Assembly: GCA_019058245.1 (NCBI GenBank)
Contig: JAHPZJ010000008.1
Coordinates: 80,619 to 144,618 of the forward strand
Source of the DNA: Promethearchaeota archaeon
Lineage (GTDB): Archaea; Asgardarchaeota; Lokiarchaeia; Sigyniarchaeales; SOKP01
Reading direction: 5' to 3'
Length of the DNA: 64,000 nucleotides
A program made the position numbers and the translations under genes. Below are positions 35,899 through 45,964 of the stretch, piece after piece. Numbering within the stretch: the stretch's first letter is position 1; the number at the start of each line of letters is the position of its first letter. The notes beneath the pieces were generated by a model that had not been told where the DNA came from, made no database searches, and saw only the letters and a program-made list of their open reading frames with translations.

Positions 35899-36789
35899 CT
35901 ATAAATCCTTTAATCCAAACCTATATTTATCTGGATTTAAACGATAATACCCCACTGAATCTTTCCACTTTGAAAACTTTACTGGAAAATCGAAATATTC
36001 ATTAACTATTTCCATCAGAAAGTCTAAATATTGCTGAGTTATTTTGGTACCACGTACAAAAGAGATATGATCAACAATACTTTCGATGTAGATATTTTGG
36101 TTCTTTTCTTGATTTTCTATAAATTCACATATAATTCTTGCTAAGTCACGAGCATTTTTTATATGATTCCTTAATTGTGTTATGCCCACCGAAGTATCTG
36201 GAGCATCGATGTATGTATTTATTATTCTCTTTTCTATTTTTAACCTTTTTATATCAATAAAATCATAAGGGTTCTTTAATACAGTAGATGTATCCAAAAC
36301 TATATGTTTTTTATATTTAGATTTAAATTTTTTATATTCCGCTTTTGATACAAGTTCCATTTCAAACTCAAAAAGCCTTTTAGTGATCTCTTCAAAAAAA
36401 GGGATAAGATTATCATAATAAATATTTTTATCTCGAATGATAAGAATTGGCTTTTTAGAAATAATTGCTTTAAAAATAATAGTGATTATATTTGCAGTAA
36501 GATTCATTTTGACTAGATCAAAGTCATAAGAGGGCCTTGATTCGTCTATAACTTTTACAGGTTCTTCCTCGGGTATTAATTCTGGAAGTTCAATATCATA
36601 GTCAAAATTAAAATAATCCCTAATATTGAATTGTCGATCTAAATAGGCAATATAAGAATGTTCACATGTGAAATTTTCATCAATATTTAAAGAAAAAAGA
36701 CCACTATCTTTAAATTGAATTTGGTCTTCATTAATAGTTAAAAAACGGTTTTTTGAACATTTTGGACAAATAATATTTAATTTAACCAT
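35899..36789 (-). CDS. Zinc-ribbon domain protein with C-terminal helical region, function unknown
   Basis: A 296-residue protein: zinc-ribbon-like N-terminus (IICPKCSKNRFL, then TCEHSYIAYLD) shared with the neighbouring 87-residue paralog, an acidic linker (PELIPEEEPVKV), an alpha/beta segment (IITIIFKAIISKKPILIIRD, then HIVLDTSTVL) and a helical C-terminus. The ILIIRDKNIYYD region could be a nucleotide- or ligand-binding fold. No catalytic motif is evident. Together the pair looks like an Asgard-specific family. Start ATG 36789. Confidence 0.6.
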   Translation of the reverse strand: MVKLNIICPKCSKNRFLTINEDQIQFKDSGLFSLNIDENFTCEHSYIAYLDRQFNIRDYFNFDYDIELPELIPEEEPVKVIDESRPSYDFDLVKMNLTANIITIIFKAIISKKPILIIRDKNIYYDNLIPFFEEITKRLFEFEMELVSKAEYKKFKSKYKKHIVLDTSTVLKNPYDFIDIKRLKIEKRIINTYIDAPDTSVGITQLRNHIKNARDLARIICEFIENQEKNQNIYIESIVDHISFVRGTKITQQYLDFLMEIVNEYFDFPVKFSKWKDSVGYYRLNPDKYRFGLKDL

Positions 36790-36968
36790 TATAGAGAGGC
36801 GTTTTTACATTAAGCAATTATTTTTATAGAGTATTTGGATAGAAAAGTAAATAAAGATTTCGGTACTTCTTAAATATTGTTTCAATCATGGTTTAAAATA
36901 AGCTTTTTATGAATAAACTTCTTACATATAAATTATTATTATTTTATTAGAAAAAATTATTGATTAAA

Positions 36969-38186
36969 ATGTTTAAATTTAAGATTAACAAGTCAATGAT
37001 TCATGGTTCTGTAGAACCGGGATTTGAAGAAGTGAAAGAAGAATTTATTAATAATTTTGAAAAAGGAGAAGAAGTTGGAGCTGCTTTTTCGGCATATTAT
37101 AAAGGTAAAAAAGTTGTGGATTTATGGGGAGGATACCGTGATGCAAAAACCAAAGATCCATGGAAGGAAGACACATTAGTTCTTGTTTTTTCTACAACTA
37201 AAGGTATTTCGGGATTAGCTTGTGCTCTCGCACATTCGAAGGGTTATTTTGAATATGATGAAAAGGTATCAAAATATTGGCCCAAATTTGCCCAGAATGA
37301 CAAAGATAATATAACAGTGAGACAGCTATTATCACACAAAGCAGGATTGTGCGCAATAGATGAACCATTAGATATAGATAAACTCGGGGATCCTGATAAG
37401 ATGAAAATTGCAATCGAAACGCAAAAACCCTTATGGGAACCAGGAAAAATGCATGGATATCATGGAATAACACTTGGTTGGTATGAGAGTGAATTAATTA
37501 GAAAGACAGATCCTCAACATCGAACTATTGGTCAATTCTTTCGTGATGAAATTGCAAAACCACTAGGATTGGAGATTTATATAGGATTACCAGATGATGT
37601 ACCTGATCATCGGATCGCAAATTTATATTCTCCATTTTATAAGTTTCGAATGATTTTTAATACAGATAAATATCCTAAACCTTTTGTAAAAGCATTTATG
37701 AAAAAAGGTACTATTACAAACAGAACTTTTTCCAATCCTAAAGTGCTACAAACGGCAAAAAATTATAACACACGGGAATTGCGTAAAATAGAATTGCCAG
37801 CTGCAAATGGGATAGTTCAAGTCAGAGATGTGGCAAAATTATATAGTATTTTTGCATCTGGAGGCAAAGAATTAAATATTAAGACAGAAACAATGAATGC
37901 TTTAATGAAACCCGCTGCTGTTCCAGATTTAGGAACTCTTGATCAGGTCCTTCAGATTAATTTGCGTTACTCTTTAGGATTCTTAAAACCATCAGTAGAC
38001 TTTCATTTTGGCACAGATGAAAAAGCATTTGGTACATCTGGAACTGGTGGCTCATTTGGATGCGCTGATCCTAACACTCAATCGAGTTATTGCTATGCTA
38101 TGAACAATCTTGGTTTTTATATAGTAGCTGATCCTCGTGAAAAAATATTAGCAGACACTTTTTTTAAGTGTATCAAAAATTTATAA
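36969..38186 (+). CDS. Serine beta-lactamase-fold hydrolase/esterase (EstB-like)
   Basis: A 405-residue penicillin-binding-protein-fold esterase. The Ser-x-x-Lys motif is STTKGISG (about residue 77), the Tyr general base lies in YHGITLGWYESEL (about 160), and GTSGTGGSFGCADP (about 360) corresponds to the KTG-like strand. It has the domain order of family VIII esterases and class C beta-lactamase relatives. There is no signal peptide, so it is cytosolic. The start is ATG 36969; TTG 36960 is an alternative. The substrate is probably a small ester, unknown. Confidence 0.86.
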   Translation: MFKFKINKSMIHGSVEPGFEEVKEEFINNFEKGEEVGAAFSAYYKGKKVVDLWGGYRDAKTKDPWKEDTLVLVFSTTKGISGLACALAHSKGYFEYDEKVSKYWPKFAQNDKDNITVRQLLSHKAGLCAIDEPLDIDKLGDPDKMKIAIETQKPLWEPGKMHGYHGITLGWYESELIRKTDPQHRTIGQFFRDEIAKPLGLEIYIGLPDDVPDHRIANLYSPFYKFRMIFNTDKYPKPFVKAFMKKGTITNRTFSNPKVLQTAKNYNTRELRKIELPAANGIVQVRDVAKLYSIFASGGKELNIKTETMNALMKPAAVPDLGTLDQVLQINLRYSLGFLKPSVDFHFGTDEKAFGTSGTGGSFGCADPNTQSSYCYAMNNLGFYIVADPREKILADTFFKCIKNL

Positions 38187-38318
38187 TTTCTATATATAAT
38201 ATTCTCTATATTCTTTTCAATGATTAGTATATTTAAAAAATGAATAAAAAAAAGCCTTTTATGAATAATAGTCCTGAGATTTCATTATTAAATCCCACTA
38301 TCTTTCTTAGTATATAGA

Positions 38319-39500
38319 TTATAGAGGAAGGATTTTTCCATTTTTTATTATGTATTTATTCTTTAGTATGTTTGGATTCTCCATAATTGTTTTCATTATT
38401 TGGGCATCAGTTTTTTTCTTTTTCTCAAGAATCTTAAGTATTGGTGTTTCACCTATAGCCATTTGTGCTAATTCAGTAATATAATATGAATTAATATTCC
38501 TTTTAATAGCATATGTCGATAGATTTGAAAGACAGCCTGTGCAAATATGGGCTATTATATCTGCATTTATATTTTCTGCTTCGGATATTCTCTCTTCTGC
38601 GATTTTCGTTCCCAATTTTCTACTTGATGAAGAAACAGGTAAACCACAACAATGAGAATTTTCTCGATTGTATTTCATCTCTACAACCTCTGCGCCAAGA
38701 ATCTCAAGAAATTCCCTTGGACCATCGTATATTTTCTTGTCGTATATCCTCCACGTACAGGGATCTTGAAATGCAATTCTTTTATTTATCTTCTGTTTGA
38801 TTTTGAATTCACCTTTATGATATTTTTCAATAAAATATTCAATAACAGTTTGAGCTTCTATGTTAAAATCTTCAATAATAGAAGGATAAATATTTCTGAT
38901 CATAGTATCACATCCTGGACAGAAGGTAATGAGTTTTTTTATTCCTAGTGTCTTGAGTTTTTCATAAAATTCTAACCCTTTTATTTTACTCTCTTTTTCA
39001 CCAAAATAAGAATATGCATAAGCAGAACAACAATATTTCATTCCTCCCAACAAGGGGAAATCCTCAAACAATTTAGTGTTAGCCAACTCTTGATAAAAAT
39101 AAGAAATACCACACCCCAAATAGAACATTGTATCGCATTTTGGGGGATTTTCATATTTAATTATTTGTTGTTGTTTTTGCTCCTTATCAATCTCAAATCC
39201 AATTTTCATCAAGTTATATGGCATTTCTTCACTAATAATTCCTATACATCTAACCCCATTCTCACGATGGTTTTTCATTCGTAATTCTCTTATTAGTTCA
39301 ACAGGATTTGATCCCGTAGGACAAATTATATTGCAATAACCACAACCTGTGCATTCTTTAATTATTTTTTCTGATATTCTCGTCTCAATCATTTTACTAA
39401 TTTCTTCTTTAGCAATTTCTATCGGTAATTGCATTGTTGGACACTTTTCAAGACATATTCCACACCGTAAACAAGTATTTTCATTAAACATAATCATCAA
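38319..39500 (-). CDS. Heterodisulfide reductase-like Fe-S oxidoreductase (HdrD/GlpC type)
   Basis: A 393-residue protein with two N-terminal 4Fe-4S ferredoxin motifs (CLRCGICLEKC, CTGCGYCNIIC) and a C-terminal CCG domain pair (CCSAYAYSYFG at about 163, HCCGLPVSSSS at about 285). This is the HdrD/GlpC/LutA plan: Fe-S electron carrier with a special cluster at the CCG sites. It might be a partner of a 2-hydroxyacid or heterodisulfide oxidoreductase; no FAD partner lies next to it. ATG 39500 or the following in-frame ATGs could start it. Monocistronic. Confidence 0.88.
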   Translation of the reverse strand: MMIMFNENTCLRCGICLEKCPTMQLPIEIAKEEISKMIETRISEKIIKECTGCGYCNIICPTGSNPVELIRELRMKNHRENGVRCIGIISEEMPYNLMKIGFEIDKEQKQQQIIKYENPPKCDTMFYLGCGISYFYQELANTKLFEDFPLLGGMKYCCSAYAYSYFGEKESKIKGLEFYEKLKTLGIKKLITFCPGCDTMIRNIYPSIIEDFNIEAQTVIEYFIEKYHKGEFKIKQKINKRIAFQDPCTWRIYDKKIYDGPREFLEILGAEVVEMKYNRENSHCCGLPVSSSSRKLGTKIAEERISEAENINADIIAHICTGCLSNLSTYAIKRNINSYYITELAQMAIGETPILKILEKKKKTDAQIMKTIMENPNILKNKYIIKNGKILPL

Positions 39501-39536
39501 CTCTAAAGTCTTATATAAATAAGTTTTATATAAAAA

Positions 39537-41018
39537 TTATACTTTCCCTATTATTCCATCCCATGCTTTTCGTTCTTTTTCGAATAATGCATGAGCGACT
39601 TTACATTCTTTTCCAAATAATAACGTGGTTCTAGTTTTTTTATCATAAGTGGGCCATTGTGGTATACCATCATGATTTGGATTACCAGTATGAGCAAATG
39701 AAAGCCAAGCATCCATCATATTTTCACATAAATTTCCTATATCAGATGCATCACCCACAAGACCATCCGCTCCAGGTACTTTAAGAGTATTAAATACAAA
39801 TGGGATTTCAAGAGCATGACAAGCACCAAGGCGTCCATTTAATACGGAAGTTTCCCATGTAAATAAGTAATTATAAGTATTTTGTTGATAGATGGATTGT
39901 GCTTCAAGTATTTGTAGTGTTGCAACTCGAATCATTAGATCAGTAACAATAGAATCCAATAATTCTTTAGGATCATTTGGAAAGATTCCCGCTCGCGCCT
40001 CTTTATAAGTTTCAATAATATTTCTAGCTTTCTCAGAATTTATTCCATTCATACCTAAATAAGCCATTATAGTTTTTTCATCCTTTATTTCACGTGTAGC
40101 AGGATTCAATGCAGTAAAAAGCTTGCCTTCATGTAGGTTAGATCCCATCATTAAATCAATATTTTTACATTTACCCTCCTTGAATAGGGTTAAAGGATGC
40201 ACGGGAAATGTATCACCATCGATTATTGGCCTAAATAATAGTCCTCCTTTATTAGTGATTTCATTTTGAGCTTTTATAATTTCTTCAGCTGGTACTTTAC
40301 GTAATGCATTAATATCTTTATTTTTAATCCCTAAAGCCCTCATCAAATCTTTTGTAGGTTTTTTTAACACTTTGGGATCAATAGTTGGCATACTTTGTGC
40401 TATAATACGACGAAAGAGACCCTTAGCAGCAGGCATCGCTGTTAGAGTAATAACAGAATAAGCACCTGCAGATTCTCCAAAAATTGTAATATTATCTGGA
40501 TCACCCCCAAATTTAGTAATATTATCATTAACCCATTTTAATGCTAAAACCTGATCTAATTGTCCTGCATTTGCAGTTTCACCAGGAATAAAAAGATATC
40601 CAAAAGCACCCAATCGATAATTTATCGTTACTATAACAACATCACCACGTTTAGCTAAATGAGATCCATCAAAGGCGGGTGCTCTACTTCCACGTATAGT
40701 GAAACCCCCACCATGTATCCAAAACATTACTGGCCTCTTCTTATTATCAATTGCAGGAGTCCAAATATTAAGTGTTAAACAATCTTCGCTTTCGGGTTGA
40801 AGTTTATCGCCTAAAACTTCTAAAAATGAATATCCTTGAAATGCACAGGGTCCAAATTCTGTAGTTTCTAACACACCATCCCAAGGTTTTTTAGCTTGTG
40901 GAGGACTAAATCGTAAATCACCAACAGGAGGCTCAGCATAAGGAATACCTTTAAAAATTTGCACACCATTTTCAGTATAACCTTTTATTTTTCCAAAACT
41001 GGTTTGTACAATTGTCAT
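39537..41018 (-). CDS. Carboxylesterase, type B
   Basis: A 493-residue alpha/beta hydrolase of the carboxylesterase B/cholinesterase family. The oxyanion hole is GGGFTIRGS (about 104), the nucleophile elbow GESAGAYS (about 184), and the His is in GACHALEIPFVF (about 400). The Glu acid is in the LHEGKLF region. There is no signal peptide or TM, so it is cytosolic, as in bacterial p-nitrobenzyl esterases. Start ATG 41018. The substrate is unknown. The family is mostly bacterial and eukaryotic, so transfer is possible. Confidence 0.93.
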   Translation of the reverse strand: MTIVQTSFGKIKGYTENGVQIFKGIPYAEPPVGDLRFSPPQAKKPWDGVLETTEFGPCAFQGYSFLEVLGDKLQPESEDCLTLNIWTPAIDNKKRPVMFWIHGGGFTIRGSRAPAFDGSHLAKRGDVVIVTINYRLGAFGYLFIPGETANAGQLDQVLALKWVNDNITKFGGDPDNITIFGESAGAYSVITLTAMPAAKGLFRRIIAQSMPTIDPKVLKKPTKDLMRALGIKNKDINALRKVPAEEIIKAQNEITNKGGLLFRPIIDGDTFPVHPLTLFKEGKCKNIDLMMGSNLHEGKLFTALNPATREIKDEKTIMAYLGMNGINSEKARNIIETYKEARAGIFPNDPKELLDSIVTDLMIRVATLQILEAQSIYQQNTYNYLFTWETSVLNGRLGACHALEIPFVFNTLKVPGADGLVGDASDIGNLCENMMDAWLSFAHTGNPNHDGIPQWPTYDKKTRTTLLFGKECKVAHALFEKERKAWDGIIGKV

Positions 41019-41142
41019 ATTATCATAAAAATCTGCAATAAATATAAACTATGTATTTAATAAAAAAAAGAATAAAATTCCCTTTATTGTCTTTTATTGA
41101 ATATGTTCTTTTCTTCGAAATAATATTTACTTGATTATATCT

Positions 41143-41916
41143 TCATTTGATACCGTAAATTAAAGCCATGGTTTTTAATTCGGTTTTGATCACTTTGGGC
41201 ATTGGGATCTCATCTACTGTTTCAACAAAATTAACTTGCTGAATACCCCATTCCTTAATCTGTTTTATAAAATCCTCAATTAGACCATATCTTCTTTTAT
41301 TCAAAAATGTATCTTGTAGGGAGAATCTTCCACCCTTCTTTAAAACACGTAAAGACTCATTAACGAGCTCTCTTTTATCTCTTGTATCTCTAACTTCATG
41401 AAATACAAAATTGCTCACAATAGCATCAAATTCGCCTTCCTTAAAAGGCAAATTTGAGGCACTTGCTTTCTGAAATATAACTTGATCTGCTACTCCTTCA
41501 TGTTTAGCATTTTGTTCACATTGCTGTTTTGAATAATCCCAAGTTTTACCCCAATAATCAATTCCCCATATATTAGATTTAGGAAACTTTTTTGCTAGTT
41601 GAATTGCCAATCCTCCTGATCCCGTCCCAACGTCAAGTGCTTTCCCTTGTCCATTCCAAAGTAATTTCTGGATGACTAAATCCCATGTTTTAAATTGAAA
41701 TGCATTATTCTTTACTGAAAAATAATAAAAAAGATGCATCATATAAATGAAGGGTAAAAGCCATACACCTGCTAATACCCATAAAATAATCTTTATTATT
41801 GAAAGTATTGGAAATAAAGTAGGAATTAATAATAATAAAAATATCCCTAAAAAGAAATATATTATACTTCGAGAAACCCAATTTCCATAATTTATTGACT
41901 TGCTCATTTTTGCCAC
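41143..41916 (-). CDS. Membrane-associated class I SAM methyltransferase
   Basis: A 257-residue methyltransferase with two or three N-terminal TM helices (about residues 15-75, IIYFFLGIFLLLLIPTLFPI then IILWVLAGVWLLPFIYMMHL). The catalytic part starts with motif I ALDVGTGSGGLAIQLA (about 100), followed by IDYWGKTWDYSK, motif II DAIVSNFVFHEV and motif III LKKGGRFSLQDT. Such membrane-anchored enzymes act on quinones, lipids or unknown membrane substrates. Start ATG 41916. It is monocistronic. Confidence 0.85.
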   Translation of the reverse strand: MAKMSKSINYGNWVSRSIIYFFLGIFLLLLIPTLFPILSIIKIILWVLAGVWLLPFIYMMHLFYYFSVKNNAFQFKTWDLVIQKLLWNGQGKALDVGTGSGGLAIQLAKKFPKSNIWGIDYWGKTWDYSKQQCEQNAKHEGVADQVIFQKASASNLPFKEGEFDAIVSNFVFHEVRDTRDKRELVNESLRVLKKGGRFSLQDTFLNKRRYGLIEDFIKQIKEWGIQQVNFVETVDEIPMPKVIKTELKTMALIYGIK

Positions 41917-42178
41917 TAATACATGTTATTTTTGATTATTGATAGTTAATTCTTATATTTAAATTTAGTTGTGCCTAATTTGATCTATTTATTACCATAA
42001 TATAAATAGTATAGAGAAATATAAGTTTTTATTATAAGTGTATTAGATAATCATTAATCCTTAAAATTCTAAAAGAATATTTTGATTGGATTTCCTTATA
42101 CTTTTTTTTCTTAAAGACATGGATTTTTCCGGATCACATGAAAGAAATCAACCTTCTCATATTTTATCCAAGCATCAT

Positions 42179-45100
42179 TTAAGCTTCAGGTAATAGAATT
42201 ACAAAAGAATCTCCTTCAACCCATATTTTTCCGTTGTAGTTGTTTAAAATTTGCTCAACTAAAAGGAATCCTAAAATTATTTCTTTAATCTTACTATCTT
42301 TTTCTCTTTCTTTTTGGAAGATCATCTCTTTTCCAATATTTAATATATCTTTTTGATAATCGATAAATTGTATTTTAACATAATTTATATTATCCTCTTG
42401 GTGTTTGAAAATAATAATTTTAATATCAATAGTTGGGTTTTTATTGTATCTAATTGAACTAATAAGGATATTGATAAAAATATCTATTAAAAATTTATCA
42501 GCTTTTACATATAGAACCTCAGAGGCTTGATCAACAATTATATTAATCTTTTTATTAGAATAACTACTTGTAATAAATTCTTTAACTTCATCAATAACAT
42601 TGTTTAAATTTACGGGTTCAATTAAAACACTTGTTTCATTAATTAATTTTAATTGTTTTATGATATATATTAAAAGGCGGGCGTTTATACATTGATCTTT
42701 AACAAAATCCAATAATTCTCTTTTAGAACTTAATATAAGTTGACTCACTTGCTTTGTATTTTCATCTAATTTTAATTGAATATTTTTTATTATAGAATTT
42801 ATATCATTTATGAATAGCTCTTTATAAAAATATTCTTTATCTAATTCTTGATGCATAGATTCTTCACTTAATCGTAAGTTTTCTTCCGCTAATTTACGAA
42901 GCAATACATTTTTGAGTATTTCTGGAATAATAGTTGATAATTCTAGATTTTCCTCAATCCAATAATTCTGATCTGTTATATTATCGAAACATAAAATTCC
43001 TTCTAAGCGTTGATTAATTTTTATAGAATATACTAGAAAATTTTCAACTTTTTGATTTTCAAGAAAATATTTTAAATTCACGGCTTCTCTTGGAAGATTA
43101 TCCACCTTTTTAAGATAAAAATAATCAGATTCTTTTAATCTCTTGGTTACCCATGGAAAATAATCTATTATAAGATCTTCAGGTAACTTAATTTGAGGAA
43201 CAATCAACTTTCGAGACCAGAAATAATGTCTTCTTATAACATTGAATTCTTTATTAAAAATATAAAGATATACTCGTGTTGCGTTAATGAATTCACCAAT
43301 ATCTCTAAGTGAATCAATTATTGCTTGATTAAATTCATATATACCTACAAATCTAGATACAATTTTAGTAATAATCGCCTTTAATTTAGATATCTTTTTT
43401 AATTCAGTTTCTATTTTTTTCCTTTCTGTTATATTCTCACAAATAATTTGATAAAATGTTTCATCGCCAATATCAACTATTGATGATTGCAAATTAACCC
43501 AGATGAGGCTACCGTTTTTTTGATAAAGTTGGATTTCTAATGGAGAAAAAATTTTACCTCTTTCTTCTTTTTTCAGTCTTTTAAGAACATCTACTAAATA
43601 ATCTTTATGTATTATTGAAAGATCTACAAATTTTCTTCCCATTAGTTCCTCTTTTGTATATCCTAAGGTTTCCTCTAGAACAGGATTGAAGTCAACTAAA
43701 GTTCCATTAGGATCAATTAAAAGAATAGAATAGGGTGAATTTTCGAACAGATGTCGAAATTTTATTTCAGAATGCCTTAATTTTATTTCTGCGTCCACTC
43801 TCTTACTAATATCTCGAATTATGTATTGGATAAAAACTTGTCCCCCCATCTGTAATTCATTCATACTAACTTCGACCGGAATAAGATTACCTGAACTATC
43901 TATCACCTCTAATCTTAAAGGAAATGGAAAATTAGATTCATCAAATACTTTTTCATTAAACTCTATATTAATTATATCACTTAATATTTGACTTGAATGC
44001 AAACCAATAAAATCCTCGAATGGTCGTTGAAATAAAGACTCCGCTTCTTTATTCACATCCATTATTATTCCTGAATTTTTATCAATTATTATAATAGCAT
44101 CTCGAGCGGCTTTAAATAAAGCCTCATAACGTAATTCAGCTATTTTTAATGCTTCAATTGAAGGTCTATACAATTCAATTTGATTAATTATTGTAGCATG
44201 AATAAATTCAAGAATGTATATAATTTCATTTTTATCTAAATAATTTTCTTTTACTTCACCGAATTGTTGGACAATGAAAGAACTAAATTGGTTAATAATA
44301 TTTTTAGGTATCTTTTCATTGTAATAAATCATTAAGCATAATGGTAATACACCACCTCTTATACTCACATCTTCAACAGAATCAAAATAAATTGCTGCAT
44401 TTGCATTTAAATGGGGAATAGGAAGAATTACTGATGCTGGTTTAAACTGATCACCTCCAAAAATAAACTGTGATATTGAAAAACTTTTTACAGCAATCAA
44501 TTCGGGATTCTCAAAAGCATCATCAGGATAAACTGCATCGATTTTAATCCCTAAATTTTCATCCCAACGACAAAAAATTATCCCAACATCTTTTCTGGGG
44601 GTATATTGCTCAACTCTCTCAGCAATTTTAAGGGTAAGCCAATTAAAAGCCTCATCAATGTTTATATTTTTAATTGCACTTGTTAAAAATGATTTAATTG
44701 GTCTTTTTCCCAATTTCTTCACTCCCATAGCTTCTTCTAATTCATTTATATCTTGCTTTTTTAAATCAACCTTATTAAAAAGAATAAGTAATGGTAATTC
44801 ACTCAATTCGGGGTTCCCCGCAATTTCATGTAGTAGTTCACGGGCAAATGAAAATTTTATTTTATCCATAACATCTAATACAAAAATTAATCCATCTTGA
44901 TTTTTTAGATAAGGTTTCCATAAGTCTTTAGCTCTATATTTCCCTGGTATATCATATGTCAATAGGGATATGTTATTAACTAAAATTCTGGAAATATCTA
45001 CATTAATAGTTGGAAATGTTGTCTTTGAGACGGATTTTCTTCTTGTTCTTATTATTGTCGTTTTTCCTGCCAAGGAAAGCCCAAAAATTAATATTTTTGC

Positions 45101-45550
45101 CTCTTTTTGTTCAAAAATGACATCTTCTTCTGGAAAAGAAGTATAAAATGTATTAAGTAATTTTTTTATTTCTTCTAGTTTAATAGGATCTCCCTTGTCA
45201 ATTCTAGAGTCTACATAAAAACCTTTATACGCATCTTCGATTTTTCTGAATTCCTCAACAAATTTCTCTAGAAACTCTTCTGCGTATGTAGTTTTTATTT
45301 TAGATTTGCTATCAATAATTAATGAAATTAAAAGACGCTCCTTTTTTGTTTTTGAGTATTCACTCGGAATATCAAAGATTAGATTAGCTGTATTAAAAGT
45401 TCCAAAAGTATGTTTAAAAAAACCATTTTCATAGAGATCTATCAAAATAGGAACCTGTTTAATATCATCTCTTTGAATATTTTCAGGCGATTTCAAAAAA
45501 ATATAAGGAGGAAAATAAGGATTCCGATGACTTAAGATTAAAATTCTCAT
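42179..45550 (-). CDS. Arf-like GTPase fused to PAS-PAS-GAF and degenerate histidine-kinase core
   Basis: A protein of about 1123 residues. In order: an N-terminal alpha/beta (longin-like?) region (1-140); an Arf/Sar-like GTPase (about 150-320) with G1 GLSLAGKTT, switch I FPTINVD, G3 YDIPGKYR (Gln replaced by Lys), G4 NKVD and G5 TSAIK; a middle domain from IIFCRWDENLGIKI; PAS1 (from about 480), PAS2 (from about 600), GAF (about 735-885); and a histidine-kinase-like C-terminus. There the H-box reads LFINDINSIIKNI, where relatives have HD, and the N-, G1- and G2-boxes (YQKDILN, ILGFLLVEQI) are lost. So it is probably a signalling scaffold, not a kinase. ATG 45550 follows a GAGG 9 nt upstream; TTG 45571 is less likely. 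Confidence 0.85.
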   Translation of the reverse strand: MRILILSHRNPYFPPYIFLKSPENIQRDDIKQVPILIDLYENGFFKHTFGTFNTANLIFDIPSEYSKTKKERLLISLIIDSKSKIKTTYAEEFLEKFVEEFRKIEDAYKGFYVDSRIDKGDPIKLEEIKKLLNTFYTSFPEEDVIFEQKEAKILIFGLSLAGKTTIIRTRRKSVSKTTFPTINVDISRILVNNISLLTYDIPGKYRAKDLWKPYLKNQDGLIFVLDVMDKIKFSFARELLHEIAGNPELSELPLLILFNKVDLKKQDINELEEAMGVKKLGKRPIKSFLTSAIKNINIDEAFNWLTLKIAERVEQYTPRKDVGIIFCRWDENLGIKIDAVYPDDAFENPELIAVKSFSISQFIFGGDQFKPASVILPIPHLNANAAIYFDSVEDVSIRGGVLPLCLMIYYNEKIPKNIINQFSSFIVQQFGEVKENYLDKNEIIYILEFIHATIINQIELYRPSIEALKIAELRYEALFKAARDAIIIIDKNSGIIMDVNKEAESLFQRPFEDFIGLHSSQILSDIINIEFNEKVFDESNFPFPLRLEVIDSSGNLIPVEVSMNELQMGGQVFIQYIIRDISKRVDAEIKLRHSEIKFRHLFENSPYSILLIDPNGTLVDFNPVLEETLGYTKEELMGRKFVDLSIIHKDYLVDVLKRLKKEERGKIFSPLEIQLYQKNGSLIWVNLQSSIVDIGDETFYQIICENITERKKIETELKKISKLKAIITKIVSRFVGIYEFNQAIIDSLRDIGEFINATRVYLYIFNKEFNVIRRHYFWSRKLIVPQIKLPEDLIIDYFPWVTKRLKESDYFYLKKVDNLPREAVNLKYFLENQKVENFLVYSIKINQRLEGILCFDNITDQNYWIEENLELSTIIPEILKNVLLRKLAEENLRLSEESMHQELDKEYFYKELFINDINSIIKNIQLKLDENTKQVSQLILSSKRELLDFVKDQCINARLLIYIIKQLKLINETSVLIEPVNLNNVIDEVKEFITSSYSNKKINIIVDQASEVLYVKADKFLIDIFINILISSIRYNKNPTIDIKIIIFKHQEDNINYVKIQFIDYQKDILNIGKEMIFQKEREKDSKIKEIILGFLLVEQILNNYNGKIWVEGDSFVILLPEA

Positions 45551-45570
45551 ATATAAGTATCCTCTAATCA

Positions 45571-45964
45571 ATAATAATGTTTTAAAACCTATTACTACAT
45601 AATCAAATTATATTGTAAAAAAATATATGGGTATAATATCTGCGTTAGTGTAGACATTAATGCATTTAAGTTTAAAGTACCGAACTTAATTATATAATAA
45701 TAAAACAATAATAAAAATTTGAATTAAAAAATGTTTTAAATTTCTAGTTGATTCTTCATCTAAAAAAATATTAATTCAATTTATTTAGAAAAAATATAAA
45801 CATAAACCTCTATAGTACCTGTTCTAAATAAATTGAACGTAAGAAATCAAAAAAGAAATTACATTTTAAAAGGAGAACTACTGCTCTTATAAATATCAAA
45901 ATAAATTTATATATGATCGTCGCTATTAAACAACTTAACTATTTTAAGATAAGTGAGTATATAC
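45571..45964. promoter_or_regulatory. Divergent promoter region, TATA-like element before the propeller gene
   Basis: About 390 bp separate the GTPase-PAS gene and the secreted propeller gene. AAATTTATATA at 45903-45913 lies about 50 nt before ATG 45965, a plausible archaeal TATA box. No ORF is seen in the rest. The assignment is by pattern only. Confidence 0.35.
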
